Shown here one piece after another: positions 1 to 12,100 of a stretch of 64,000 nt of DNA; position 1 is the stretch's first letter, and the number at the start of each line of letters is the position of its first letter. This stretch comes from Symbiodinium natans (Eukaryota > Sar > Dinophyceae > Suessiales > Symbiodiniaceae): NCBI GenBank assembly GCA_905221605.1, contig CAJNDS010002213.1, positions 699,136 to 763,135 on the forward strand, written 5' to 3'. The notes beneath the pieces are model-generated. The model worked only from the letters and a program-made list of their open reading frames with translations. It was not told the origin of the DNA and ran no database searches. The position numbers and the translations under genes are program-made.

Positions 1-34
1 ACGTCTGTTGAAATCGACCTCCGGCAAGGTGAGC
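1..34 (-). CDS. Partial exon cut by window edge, unknown product
   Basis: Reads LTLPEVDFNRR on the minus strand after an acceptor ending ctag. It continues past the left edge of the window. GC-rich third positions match the neighbouring exons. No family recognised. Confidence 0.4.
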
Positions 35-225
35 CTAGCACTCAGGGTTAGGATGCCATAGTAGGAAGTACGGGGATCTACCCTAAACCCTACACCCTAA
101 ACCCCCCTAAGCCCTAAACCCTAAACCGAAAACCTGCTCAGACCTGGACGACAGTCTCCGCTGCTAGTGTTCAGGAATGCGCTTCGGGTTTAGGGTTTCG
201 GGTTTAGGGCTTCGGGTTTAGAGCT

Positions 226-262
<37 letters not shown>

Positions 263-778
263 GCGTTCATGTGGTGTAAATCGACATAAGCTCGAATATC
301 AGAAGGAATGCACTCGGAGTCACTAGGAAAGGCCCATGGCTTAGGCCCCGAGAACCCTAAGTCCTACAGCCCCAACCTTAAACCCAAAAAAAACCAAACC
401 CTGAACCCCAAAACACTCAGCCCAAACCCCTAAACCCCGAAACCCTTGCCCCGAAAAGCCCAAAACCCTAAACCCCTAAACCCCAAAACCCTTAACCCGT
501 AACACCCCAAAACCCTTAACCCCTAACACCCCAAAACCCTAAACCCTAAATCCACGAAAACCCCCTAAAACCCCAAACCCGAAACCTACACCCTAAAAAC
601 CCTAAATCCCTAAACACTGCCTAAACACCCTAAAACCCTTAAAACTCTCAAAACCTAAAAACCCGAAACCACTAAACCCTAAACCCTAACATCCCCAAAA
701 CCCTAAAAGCCCTAAACAACAAAAAACGATAATAAAGCCGCCCAAAATGGGACGAGCCGCTTGGATCCCTGCCATCAC

Positions 779-807
779 CTGCGCCGAGAGGAGCGTGACC
801 TCCCAAG
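779..807 (-). CDS. Small exon, unknown product
   Basis: Reads WEVTLLSAQ between a ctcag acceptor and a canonical CAG|GTGATG donor. The open frame extends both ways (FTGPGSA before, VMAGIQAARP after), so the true limits could be wider. Product unknown. Confidence 0.4.
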
Positions 808-1195
808 CTGAGCCGGGCCCGGTGAACCCCCTCCCCATTCCTTTTCGAGGGTTTCGGGGTTTAGGGTTTAAGGGTTGGGGTTTAGGGTTTAGGGTTTAGG
901 GTTTAGGGTTTAGGGTTTAGGGTTTAGGGTTTAGGATTTAGGGTTTAGGGTTTAGGGTTTAGGGTTTAGGGTTTGAGGTTTAGGGTTTAGGGTTGTGAGT
1001 CGTGAGTCGTGAGGGCTGTTCATGGTTTGGGGTTGTAAGGGCTGTTTAGGGTTTGGGGTTTGGCCCTAAACCCTAAACTCCCTGAACCCTCACCTCCCAA
1101 ACCCTAAACCCTTTAACTCTTTAATCCTTTAACTTTAACCCTTTACACCCTCAACCCTAAACCGGAAACCCGAAACCCTAAACCCTAAATCCTTT

Positions 1196-1312
1196 TTAAC
1201 GCTTTAACCCTGTAACCCTTTAACCCTTTAACCCTTTAACCCTTGAACCCTTTAACCCTTTAACCCTTTAACCCTTTAACCCTTGAACCCTTTAACCCTT
1301 TAACCCTTTAAC
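1196..1312. repeat. CCCTTTAA octamer array
   Basis: About 14 near-perfect copies of an 8-bp variant (CCCTTTAA, some CCCTTGAA) of the telomere-like heptamer, forming a homogenised patch. Confidence 0.85.
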
Positions 1313-1731
1313 CCTAAGCCCAAAAACACCCTTTAACTCCTTAACCCTAGTAGACCCTACACCTCAAACCCGCAACCTTTCAACCCTAAACCCTAAACCC
1401 GAAACCACTAAACCCTGTAACCCTTTAACCCTAAACCCTGCAACCCTATAAACCCTAAACCCTAAACCCTAAACCCTAAACCCTAAACCCTAACCCTAAA
1501 GCCTGAACCCTGAACCCTGAACCCCGAACCCTGTAACCCTGTAACCCTACACCCTAAACCCTGTAACCCTAAACCCTAAACCCTGTAACCCTAAACCCTA
1601 AACCCTAAACCCTGTAACCCTGTAACCCTAGACCCTAAACCCTGTAACCCTAAACCCTACACCCTAAACCCTGTAACCCTAAACCCTAAACCCTAAACCC
1701 CAGCCCTCAACCTCAGCTCGCCCCAGTCGAC

Positions 1732-1781
1732 CTGCGCCTCGAACTCAGGCCAGGCCGCCGCTTGCCCGGAGTGCCAGGAGC
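1732..1781 (-). CDS. Exon, unknown product
   Basis: Frame 2 reads SWHSGQAAAWPEFEAQ between a ccgcag acceptor and a CAG|GTCGAC donor. Third positions are mostly G or C. It lies about 130 bp downstream of the exon ending at 1912 and probably belongs to the same transcript. Family not recognised. Confidence 0.5.
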
Positions 1782-1911
1782 CTGCGGAGCTTTTTGGGTT
1801 TCGGGTTTAGGGCTTAGGGTTTAGGGTTTAGGGTTTAGGGTTTGGGGTTTGGGGTTTGGGGTTTGGGGTTTGGGGTTTAGGGTTTAGGGTTTAGGGTTTA
1901 GACCTAGCGAC

Positions 1912-2016
1912 CTTTCTGGTCAGAAGGCCCCGACCTCCCTCAGAAGCCCTTTCCGGGGCCTTCGGCGCTGCCGCGACTTTGGCTGCGGCGACCTTCTCAA
2001 CTTCCTTCTCCTGCAT
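1912..2016 (-). CDS. Exon, Lys/Ala/Glu-rich, unknown product
   Basis: Thirty-five codons read MQEKEVEKVAAAKVAAAPKA and then PERASEGGRGLLTRK, from an acceptor ending gcaag to a GTCGCT donor. It is one of the longest host exons here and has a helical, charged composition. It could be the charged tail of the upstream insertase gene or part of the next gene downstream. Confidence 0.6.
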
Positions 2017-2312
2017 CTTGCGTATCCAGCGTTTTGGGCTTGGGGTTTGGCGTCTAGGGTTTGGGGTTTAAGGTTTAGGGTTTAGGGCTTTGGGCAGCCT
2101 AGGATTTCAACCCTGCACCCCAAACACTGAAACCCTAAACCCTAAACCCTAAACCCTAAACCACCCTAAACCCTAAACCACCCTAAACCCTAAACCCTAA
2201 ACCCTAAACCCTAAACGGGAAGGTGCCTTGGCCGTAGGAGCTTGGGGAGGTGCCTCACGATCTCGGGTCCCTGCGCCCTAAACCCTAAACCCTGAACCCT
2301 AAACCCTAAACC

Positions 2313-2353
2313 CCAGAGCCCCCGTCGACCTCCACCACCATGTTTGCAGGCAC
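2313..2353 (-). CDS. Exon, unknown product
   Basis: After acceptor cttcttcag it reads VPANMVVEVDGG (phase 0). A second frame (ACKHGGGGRRG) would fit the phase left by the exon ending at 3259. Frame unresolved. Confidence 0.4.
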
Positions 2354-2657
2354 CTGAAGAAGTGGGCTGGGTTTAGGGTTTGGGGTTTGGGGTTTAGGGT
2401 TTAGGGTTTAGGGTTTTGGGTTTAGGTTTTAGGGTTTAGGGTTTAGGGTTTAGAGTTTAGGGGTTAGGGTTTCGGGTGTAGGGTTGGGTTTAGGAACCTA
2501 CGCCCTGGAAACCATCAAACCTAAACCCTATACCGCCAGAGCGAATACACTCCAAGCCTTAGGCCCCAAAGGGCCCTTGGCACTCTCGTGAACAGTTTAG
2601 GGATTGGGATGATCCAACCCTAAACCCCAAACCCGAAACCCTAAACCCTGAATTTCA

Positions 2658-2735
2658 AACAGTCCTTAAAAGGGATCATAATGGGGGGGTACTAGACTCT
2701 CCAAAGGACTGTTAGTGTGAGGGGGAGCATCCCAA
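2658..2735. mobile_element. Short foldback element, copy 1
   Basis: Contains AACAGTCCTT near the left end and AAGGACTGTT near the right, then GGGGGAGCATCCC. It belongs to a palindromic family also found at 3089, 7400, 13825, 45972 and 58353. Confidence 0.6.
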
Positions 2736-3088
2736 AGTTTAGGGATTGGGGTCTGGGGTTTTCAGGGTCCAGAGTTCAAGGTTTAGGGTTTAGGGTTTAG
2801 GGTTTAGGGTTTAGGGTTTAGGGTTTAGGGTTTAGGGTTTAGGGTTCAGGGTTCAGGGTTTAGGGTTTAGGGCTCCTTGTGTCAGCATCGGGCAGTTTGA
2901 TCATGAACCTAGAGCACAAAAAAATGAAAAGGGACCGCTGGGAGATCCAGATACGATCACCTCCGACCAAAGGACTCCAGCACAACAGAGCTGAATCCTA
3001 GACGCGCGACCGCTGAGCCGCGAAACTCTCCCTAAGCATCACCTCAACCCTGAACTCCTGAACCCTGGACCCTAGTAAACCCTACATG

Positions 3089-3185
3089 TTGGGATGCTCC
3101 CGCATTATACTAACGGTCCTTCGAGTATAGTACCCCCTATTGTAATCCCTATTAAGGGCTGTTAGTACAAGGGGGAACATCCCAA
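3089..3185. mobile_element. Short foldback element, copy 2 (most complete)
   Basis: Terminal inverted repeats TTGGGATGCTCCC and GGGGGAACATCCCAA bound a palindromic core containing GTACCCCCTATTGTAATCCC. No coding capacity. It looks like a very short MITE of about 97 bp. Confidence 0.65.
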
Positions 3186-3258
3186 CCTACGCCTCCACAA
3201 GCCCACCCTAGACCCTAAACCCTAAACCCTAAACCCTAAACCCACCACCACCCGCAAC

Positions 3259-3334
3259 CCTCCTGGCTCCCGGCGTTTGCAAAGCCGACGCCGGGTCCGC
3301 TGAACGAGTCTTCCTCCTCCTGGGCCCTCAGCTC
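3259..3334 (-). CDS. Exon, acidic, unknown product
   Basis: After acceptor ctcgcag it reads ELRAQEEEDSFSGPGVGFAN then AGSQE, ending GAG G|GTTGCG. The codons strongly favour G/C in third position. It may be the C-terminal tail of the insertase upstream or a separate downstream gene. Confidence 0.6.
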
Positions 3335-3365
3335 CTGCGAGTCTGCTCTGGGCTTTGGGGAGTTG

Positions 3366-3461
3366 AAGGGTTTAGGGTTTAGGGTTTAGGGTTTAGGGTT
3401 TAGGGTTTAGGGTTTAGGGTTTAGGGTTTAGGGTTTAGGGTTTAGGGTTAGGGTGTAGGGT

Positions 3462-3493
<32 letters not shown>

Positions 3494-3496
3494 GTT

Positions 3497-3556
<60 letters not shown>

Positions 3557-3640
3557 GGCTCAGGGTTGAGGGTTTGGGGCTCAGGGTTGAGGGTTGAGGG
3601 TTTAGGGTTTAGGGTTTAAGGTTTAGGTAGTTTGGGGTTT
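3366..3640. repeat. TTTAGGG then GGGTTGA array
   Basis: Perfect TTTAGGG repeats change abruptly to a run of about 20 GGGTTGA/GGGCTCA variants, showing local homogenisation of a variant unit. Confidence 0.85.
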
Positions 3641-3649
3641 AGGCGGTTT

Positions 3650-3682
3650 AGAACTCGACGGCATGGCCACAAGCACGCTTCC
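3650..3682 (-). CDS. Possible terminal exon of the insertase gene
   Basis: After an acceptor ending ggaag, phase 0 reads RACGHAVEF then TAA, which would close the insertase frame. The alternative frame (VLVAMPSSS) has no stop. Weak. Confidence 0.3.
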
Positions 3683-3818
3683 GTTCAGGCTTTAGGCATT
3701 TTTTGGCTTCGATTGTCTAGGCTTTCCACAGTCCCTAAAACCCATATGGAACTCCAAACCCCTCCAAACCCAAGCCCGAAACAAAACCGAAACCCGGAAT
3801 CCTGAACCCCAAACCCGC

Positions 3819-3861
3819 CTTGGCCCTCTTCTTCTCTTCCTCCTCCTCAGCAGCTCCGGTG
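3819..3861 (-). CDS. ALB3: Insertase exon 16 (charged tail)
   Basis: Reads [14 protein letters not shown] after acceptor ctttag; GC donor (AAG|GCGGG). The first base completes the Arg codon begun in exon 15. A charged C-terminal tail is expected for Alb3. Confidence 0.65.
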
Positions 3862-6800
3862 CTAAAGGTCTAGGGTTTTGGGTTTAGGGTGTTAGGGTTC
3901 ATAGGGCTTGCGGTGTTAGGGGGGCTTCCAGTGAAGGGCTCTTAAGTTCAGGGTTTGGACCAGCTCAAGTTTCAGCTTCATAGGGTCTAGGGGCTTAAGA
4001 GTTTAGGGGTTTTAGCAGGGTTTCAGGGTTTAGGGCTGTCTGGGTTTTGTGGCCCGTAGGAAGTGAACCCAATCGTGTCATCAGCCACCCAAAAACTGAC
4101 ACCCCGAACCCCGCTACCCCAAATTCCCTACAACCCTAAAACCCTAAACCCTAAACCCTGAACCCTAAACCCCAAACCCTAAACCCTAAACCCTGAACCC
4201 TGAACCCTGACCCCTGGACCCTGAACCCTGCACCCTAAACCCAAACCGAGCCGTGCGTCTTTCTTCAGTGTGCCATCCAGGTACTTGCGATATTCCGGGA
4301 ACTCCTGCCAAGAGGGTTTAGGGATTAGGGTTGAAGGTTTGGGCTTTTGGGTTTTGGGGTTCATTTGGCTGAAGGCTCTAAGGTTTATTTGGTTTGGGGT
4401 TTGTGGGTCTCAGGGTTGAGGGTTTACAGGTGTTGAGGGGTTATGGGTGTAGGCCGTAGGGTTTAGGGTCGGTTTAGGGTTTAGGGTTTAGGGTTTCGGG
4501 CTTAGGCTTTAGGGCTTGGGCTTTAGGGTGCAGCGTTTAGTGTTTAGGGTTTACGGTGCGCCCCAGAAGATCTGATGGACGCCTCACCCAGCTGATTCTT
4601 GATGAAGAGCGTCTGGCCGTTCGTCACGAGGTTGTTGCACAGCCTAAGTAGGGGTTTCCTTCTCTCTTATTTTCGACCCCCAGGAGCACTGGTCTTCCAT
4701 ATTATGTTCAAGACTTTTCCAAAGAACCCTCATCCCTGAGCCAGTCCTAAGCCGGTTCAAGGGGTGTCCTGCTGCAGAGTTGGGGAGGGCCTGGATAAAT
4801 GCCTTGCTAGTTCTCGGTAGGAGTTATACTGCAGAGCTTCATATAGAACCCGCTAAGGGGTTCCATTGGGACCCCAATTCCCAAATTCCCTGCGAAGAAT
4901 CTCCAGAAACCCTGAATAACCTGCTAAGAACCAGTAGGAGGGCTTGCAGGTTTCCGTTCGTACTCCAAGGCTTCTTTAGGGCTTCAGGGTTTAGGGTTTA
5001 GGGTTTAGGGTTTAGGGTTTAGGGTTTAGGGTTTAGGGCTATTGGATTTAGGGTTTGAAAGCAGCTCAGGCCAGGTCCAGTAGATCCCGAGGCCCTGTGG
5101 GCTCACCAGGGCGGTGTAGCCAATGACCAACCTCAAGAAGCGCAGGCAACTCTTGCCGTTCAGACTTTAGGGTTTAGGGTTTAGGGTTTAGGGTTTAGGG
5201 TTTAGGGTTTAGGGTTTAGGGTTTAGGGTTTAGGGTATAGGGTTTAGGGTTTAGGGTTTAGGGGTAGGGTTTAGGGTTGCCGTAGGCCTTGAAGTTGTAG
5301 GTTCAGGGTTTAGGGTTTTTGAGGTTTACCTGTGCTTCAGGGCTTTAGAGTCTTTGGGGTTTAGGGTTCAGGGTTCAGGGTTTAGGCTCTAACAATGGCA
5401 GGGAAATTCTCGATCGTCACATCCTCCACGGCCAAGCCTGATCCTGAACCATTTGCACCCACACTGCCAAACAGAAAGCTAACCCTAGGCTCTAAATCCC
5501 TAAAACCCTAAAACCCAAACCCCAAACCCCAACCCTAAACCCTAAATCCCTAAACCCTAAATCCCTAAATCCCTAAACCCTAAACCCTGAACCCCAAACC
5601 CCACCTGCGCTCCTAGGGCCTTACCCTCAGTTTTGGCGAGGCGCGGGATCACGCTGTTGACGATCGCTGCGGGGCCACCCCTGCACCCGTGATGGGCGGC
5701 GGGATATGACACCATGTTAGAGTTTAGGTTTTAGGGATTTACGGGGCTAGGGTTTAGGGTTTAGGGTTTAGGGTTTAGGGTTTAGGGTTTAGGGTTTAGG
5801 GTTTAGGGTTTAGGGTTTAGGGTTTAGGGTTTAGGGTTTAGGGTTTAGGGTTTAGGGTTTCGGGCATAGGGGTTTAAGGTTTAGGGCTTGGGGTGCTAGA
5901 AATCGGGGCTTGGGTTGAGCACCCCTTACACCCTTGAACCCCAAGAAAAGGCTAAACTCCTATAGAATCCCACGCTCCTAAAATCCTAAACCTCCCAAAG
6001 CCCACAACCCCCGGAAGTACTCCTGAAACCTTCAGGAAAACCATAGAAAACTCTCAGAAGCCCTTGAAAAACACGAAACTTTAACCCAAACCGCCAGAAG
6101 CCGCTACCAAACCCCTAGAACCCCTAAGGAAACCCGCGGCAACTCTCTACCAACCTAGAACCCTAAAGCCCCCCTATCCCAGCACTCCCTACAGCCCTAA
6201 ACCCTGAACCCCTAAGCCCTGAAATCCTAGACCCCTAAACCCTCTAAGCCCCGAAACCCCCTAAACCCCACAGCCCCAAAACCCTAAACCCCGAAACCCC
6301 TAAACCCTAAACCCCTAAACCCTAAACCCTAAACCCTAAACCCCTAAACCTCTAAACCCTAAACCGCTAAACCCCTAAACCCCAAAACCCCCAACCCTTA
6401 ACCCCTAAACCCCTAAACCCCTAAACCCCTAAACCCCTAAACCCCTAAACCCCTAAACCCCTAAACCCCTAAACCCCTAAACCCCTAAACCCCTAAACCC
6501 CTAGGCCCCAAACCCGAAACCCCTAAACCAAGTCCCGGGCTGGTTGCCGGCATCAGGGTTGGTGAATTTCTGGGTGATGATCTGACCTCGTCTTGGCGTT
6601 CAGGGTTTAGGGTTTAGGGTTTAGGGTTTAGGGTTTAGGGTTTAGGGTTTAGGGTTTAGGGTTTAGGGTTATATAGGGTTTAGGGTTTAGTGGTTAGGTT
6701 TTAGGGTTTAGGGTTTAGGGTGTGGGGTCTGCGGGGTGGTTTCGGGTGTCGGCCATAGGGTGTGGGGTTTAGGGCTTGGTGTGGATGTCCCCAAATCGTG

Positions 6801-9072
6801 GCATCCAAGCCAGCAGGGTTGGATATTGCTCAACGTCCAACTAGAGCTAAAGCAGTCAGAACTACCTTCACCCCTGTTCGAAGTACGGATGAACCTCCAC
6901 ACAAAACACCGAAGCCCCACTGGAGATCCTTCTTATTAAGGGAATCCACTTCGAAGCTACCTGCCACTAAACCCCTAAACCCCAAACACCCCCATAAACC
7001 CCAAACCCCATACCCTGCGCCCTAAACCTTCTAAGAACCCTGAACCCTCATGAACCCTCCTAAACCAACCCTAGCCCCTAAACCCCAACGATTACTGAAC
7101 AACTGAACCCTATCAAGCCTCAACACCCTAAACCCCAAACCCCAAACCCTAAACCGCATATCTAAACTTTCCGCAGCCTGGAATGCTGGGTTTGGGGTTC
7201 AGACGTCAGCGCGCAGCAGTTCCAAAGTTGCACCGTCTTCCATGAGGTTTAGAGCTTAGGGCTTAGGGGTTTAGGGCTTGGGGCTTCGGGTTTAGGGTTT
7301 CGGGTTTCGGATTTAGGGTTTGGGGCTCAGGAGGGGAGAACTCTCCCGGATCCTTTTTGAGAGTTGGGGGTTCAGAGCTTCGCTTAGGGGCTTCGTGCGC
7401 GGATGCTCCCCCTAAACAAAAGTGCCTCAACGGGATGAATTGGGGGTAGCAGAATCACTACTAAGGACTGCTAGTATAAGGGAGGGCACAAGAACCCTAA
7501 ACCCTAAACCCGAACCCCTAAAACCGAAACCCTTAACCCTAAACCCTAAACCCCAAACCCTAAACCCTAAACCCCAAACCCTAAACCCTAAACCCTAACC
7601 ATCCCAAGCTTGGCGTGTGGTGTATGGCACTGCTCTCAGCATCCTGCTGGCCACCAGCCCGATAGGGAGGACCAGGTATCGTGCAGCGTCCTCCCTGCAA
7701 AAGAGCGAGGAGCTTCGGGATTGGGGTTGCTTAGGGTTTAGGGTTTGGGGTTTAGGGTTTGGGGTTTAGGGTTTGGGGTTTGGGGTTTAGGGTTTAGGGT
7801 TTAGGGCTAGCCTGAGATACCTTGCGGGAGACGCCCAGCCCCAGCAAGACTAGCCCAGGGCGAAAGCGGCCTTGGGCTCCAAAAACGAGACACTAAGCGC
7901 CACCAAGACTTAAAGACTCAACCTACCACTACCACTACCACTAACACAAACACCAACACCAACACAAACACAAACACTAACACTAACACTAACACAAACA
8001 CTAACAACCCTACACACAAAACCCAAAACACAACACTAACACTACTATTATTGGCCTCTAATATTCTCCCTTACTACGGCAAAACAGGGTTGTATTGTTC
8101 ACTTTGTTGTTTTTTTTTTTGGGGGGGGGTTCTTAAGAAAAAGGTAGACCACTTGAACACGCAAACGCTGAAACCCCACTAGTTTCAATGCCCGCACTTG
8201 TCCTCGGCTTAGGGTCTAGGGTTTAGGGTCAGGGTGTAGGGTCAGGATTTAGGGTTCAGGGTTTAGGGTTTAGGGTTCAGGGTTTAGGGTTTAGGGTTCA
8301 GGGTTCAGGGTTTAGGGTTCAGGGTTCAGGGTTTAGGGTTCAGGGTTTGGGGTTCAGGGTTTAGGGTTTATCGCATCTTGGGGCCACCCACCAGCCCACG
8401 AGCGGGATGTACTCCGTGGGCGACTGCGAGCCAAGGAGCCAGTCCTGCCGTAGGCTTTAGGGTTTAGGGTTTAGGGTGCAGGGTTTAGGGTTTAGGGTTT
8501 AGGGTTTAGGGTTGAGGGTTGAGGGTTTAGGGTTTAGGGTGTAGGGTTTAGGGTTTAGGGTTTAGGGTTTAGGGTTTAGGGTTTAGGGTTTAGGGTTTAG
8601 GGTTTAGGGTTTAGGGGTTTAGGGTTAGGGTTAGGGTTTAGGGTTTAGGTTTAGGGGTTTAGGGTTTAGGGTTAGGGTTTAGGGTTTAGGGTTTAGGTTT
8701 AGTTTAGGTTTTAGGGTTTAGGGTTTAGGGTTTAGGGTTTAGGGTTTAGGGTTTAGGGTTTAGGTTTAGGGTTTAGGGTTTAGGGTTTAGGGTTTAGGGT
8801 TTAGGGTTTAGGGTTTAGGGTTTAGGGTTTAGGGTTTAGGGTTTAGGGTTTAGGGTTTAGGGTTTAGGGTTTAGGGTTTAGGGTTTAGGGTTTAGGGTTT
8901 AGGGTTTAGGGTTTAGGGTTTAGGGTTTAGGGCCGCTTTGGGTTTAGGGTTTTTGGTTGGGCCCTTAGCACGGTCCCCTACCCCTGTTTACAGAGATCCG
9001 AAGTATGGGCCCTTTGTATATTGTATATTGTATATTGTATATGTATATGTATATGTATATGAAAATGTATAC

Positions 9073-9110
<38 letters not shown>

Positions 9111-12100
9111 GTATATACATATATGCTACCCCCCCCCCCCAGCGACCTACCTTTTTTAGGCCTTTTTAGGCCTTTTTAACAAAAAATAACAAAGAAGGCC
9201 CAAAAGTCGCGTAGTTAATCACCGGGTAATGAAGGACAGTTACTGGGACACCCACCTCACAGACCCCGATAAGCCAGCATTGGAAGAATCTACATTTTGA
9301 ATCTGAAGCGGACAATGCTGTTTTTAGATGTTTAGATCAGTGTTTTTCCATGCAAATTGTGCCTTTCAAGGGCAATTAATGTTTTGTTGAGCAACTAATT
9401 TATTTATACAATTGTGTTTGTACGAGGCAAAGTATTAATCAAATAGTGAAACATTTTTCTTGGTTCTATGCGAATTTAGCTACTAGAGTAATTATTCAGC
9501 AAAAAGCCCAATTTGACTCAAGTGAATACTATTTAAAGGAGCATACTCAACCAAGATACGAAATAAACACCATTCTCAACCAAAAAATGGCAAAGTGTGC
9601 GTTTAAAGTGCAAATACTGTATTTATACAATTGTGTCTGTACTAGGCAAAGTATGCTCTCTGAAAAGTCCACTGAAATACCTTATGTTTACATATTCATG
9701 AATCGTTTTTATTTTTGAAATAATCATTTTATGCGAATTTAGCTACTAGAGTAATTATTGAGCAAATAGCCCAATTTGACTCAAGTGAATACCATTTAAA
9801 GGACCATACTCAACCAAAATACGAAAGAAGCACCATATTCAACCAAAATATGGCAAAGTGTGGTTTAAAGGGCAAATAGTGCTTTGTTGAGCAACTAATG
9901 CATTGAAACAGTTGTGTTTGTACCAGGCAAAGTATTATTGAAGTACTATCTGCAAAGTCAAATGAAACACCTTATGTTTACATATTCATGAAACAATTTT
10001 TTGAAGTATTCATTCTATGCGAATTTAACTACTAGAGGAATTCTTAAGCAAATAGACCAATTTGACTCAAGTGAATACTATTTAAAGGACCATACTCAAC
10101 CAAATACGAAATAAACACTTGCGGAAATGGAAACGGTTCTACCTACATAACAATGAGACAAAGATTGCTGAAGTATTCACTAAAGACCACTTCTATACTA
10201 TGTCTGAAAAGCACAATTTGCATGAGCAAGCTTAAACATGCACAATAATGGAAATAGAAGCGGTTCTACTTACATAACGATGAAACAAAGATGTCTGAAG
10301 TATTCAATAAAGACCACATATATACTATGCTTGAAAAACGCAACTTGCACAATCAGGCTTAAAAAATGCACAAGAATCCTAGAAAAGTACTTAGTGAAGG
10401 CCATACACAAGCAAATTCACAAATACATAAAAACATCCAAAAGCGCAAGCTTTTCAGGAGAATCTCTGGTAAAGTTTGGATTATAGGGTTTTGGGGTATT
10501 CCTGGACGAGTAGGCGTCACTTTTTAAGCAAACAATTCTAAGCAATAAATGCTTTTTCTCAAGACAAGTATTGCAAATGCTGCTTCTAGATAATTAATCG
10601 CATTTACCAGGCAAATATTATCCATGCGAATTGAGCTACCAGAGCACCAAGTAATGGCTGAATAAGGTCTACTACACTTGAGTACAATCAAAAGATGCAC
10701 TAAACACTAGCGGCTCTACTTACATAATAACGAAACAAATAGTTCTGAAGCACTAGAAAGACCACTTGTATACTATTTCTGAAAAGCACAATTAGCATAA
10801 GCACACTTAAAAATGCGTAGTTGTTGCCTCGTGACCGTGAAGGCGAACCAAAAAGCCAAAATACCAAAACCAAAAAACCAAAAATACCAAAACCAAAAAA
10901 ACCAAAAAAACCAAAACTAAAAAAACCAAAATACCAAAAAAACCAATTTTCCGGGACTCTTGGAGAAGCCTCATAGGGATTTCCTGAGAGTCCCGGAAAA
11001 TTGGTTTTTTTGGTGTTTTTGGTTTTTTTGTTTTTGGTTTTTTTGGTTTTGGTTTTTTTGGTTTTGGTCTTTTTGGTTTTTTTGGTTTTGGTATTTTTGG
11101 TTTTTCTACTGTCCCGTGTATGCGATTTTAGTTGTATTTTAGTCTACGCCCTGGGAAATACGCTATATTGCACACCGAGTTTGCTTGCAGTGCAGCTGGG
11201 TGACTTGAGACAAGGCGAAAAAGGGTAGGTCACTGGGGGGGGGGGGGGTACCATATATATATATATATATATATTTATGTATTTATTTATTTATACATAT
11301 AGTGTGGATAAGGGTTATATAACAAGGAACCCAAATTAAGGGCCCATGCTTGGATCCCTAGAATGCGGGTAATTCCATGGGCCCCCAGTGGGGTCCCTTG
11401 CCTTCATTAAAGGGTTCTAGTGTATGGGCCCTTGCGCTTTATAGGGTTTAGGGTTGAGGGTTTAGGGTTTAGGGTTTAGGGTTTAGGGTTTAGGGTTTAG
11501 GGGTATATAACGGATCCCCATTGAAGGCCCTATATTATTGGACCATGTAACTACCCTTAGAAAGGTGAGGGTTTAGGCCGTAGGGTCTTGTTATGGCCTG
11601 TGGGGCCTTTGTTGACAGGTCTTTAAAACATATTGAGAGAGAGAGAGAGAGCGCGAGCCAGCGAAACCCTAAACCCCTAAACCCCTAAACCCCTAAACCC
11701 CTAAACCCCTAAACCCCGAAACCCCTAAACCCCTAAACCCCAAACCCGACACCCTAAACCCTAAACCCCAAACCCTAAACCCCTTAACCCTAAACCCCTC
11801 AACCCGAAAAAAAAGTTGGCGGTCCAGGCTCGGGCTGCCAGACACCGGTCCAGACAGCGAGGGGATCCACAGGAATGGCTCCTGGCCAGCTTCCAAAACT
11901 TAGGGTTTAGGGTTTAGGGTTTAGGGCTTAGGGCTTAGGGCTTCGGGTTTAGGGTTTAGGGCTTAGGGCTTAGGGGGTAGGGTTTAGGGTTTAGGGCTAA
12001 GGGTTCAGGGTTCAGGGTTCAGGGTTCAGGGTTGAGGGTTGAGGGTTTAGGGTTTAGGGTGTAGGGTGTAGGGTGTAGGGTTTAGGGTTTAGGGTCTAGG

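Noticed and set aside
8455-8936. True chromosome end
   Set aside because: Arrays are internal, flip orientation repeatedly and lie between exons of one gene.
9446-9718. 90-codon + strand frame in the AT-rich island
   Set aside because: Not kept in the next copy of the same tandem unit.
10960-11228. Phe/Trp/Leu-rich open frames
   Set aside because: Encoded by TTTTGG repeats in the arm of a foldback.
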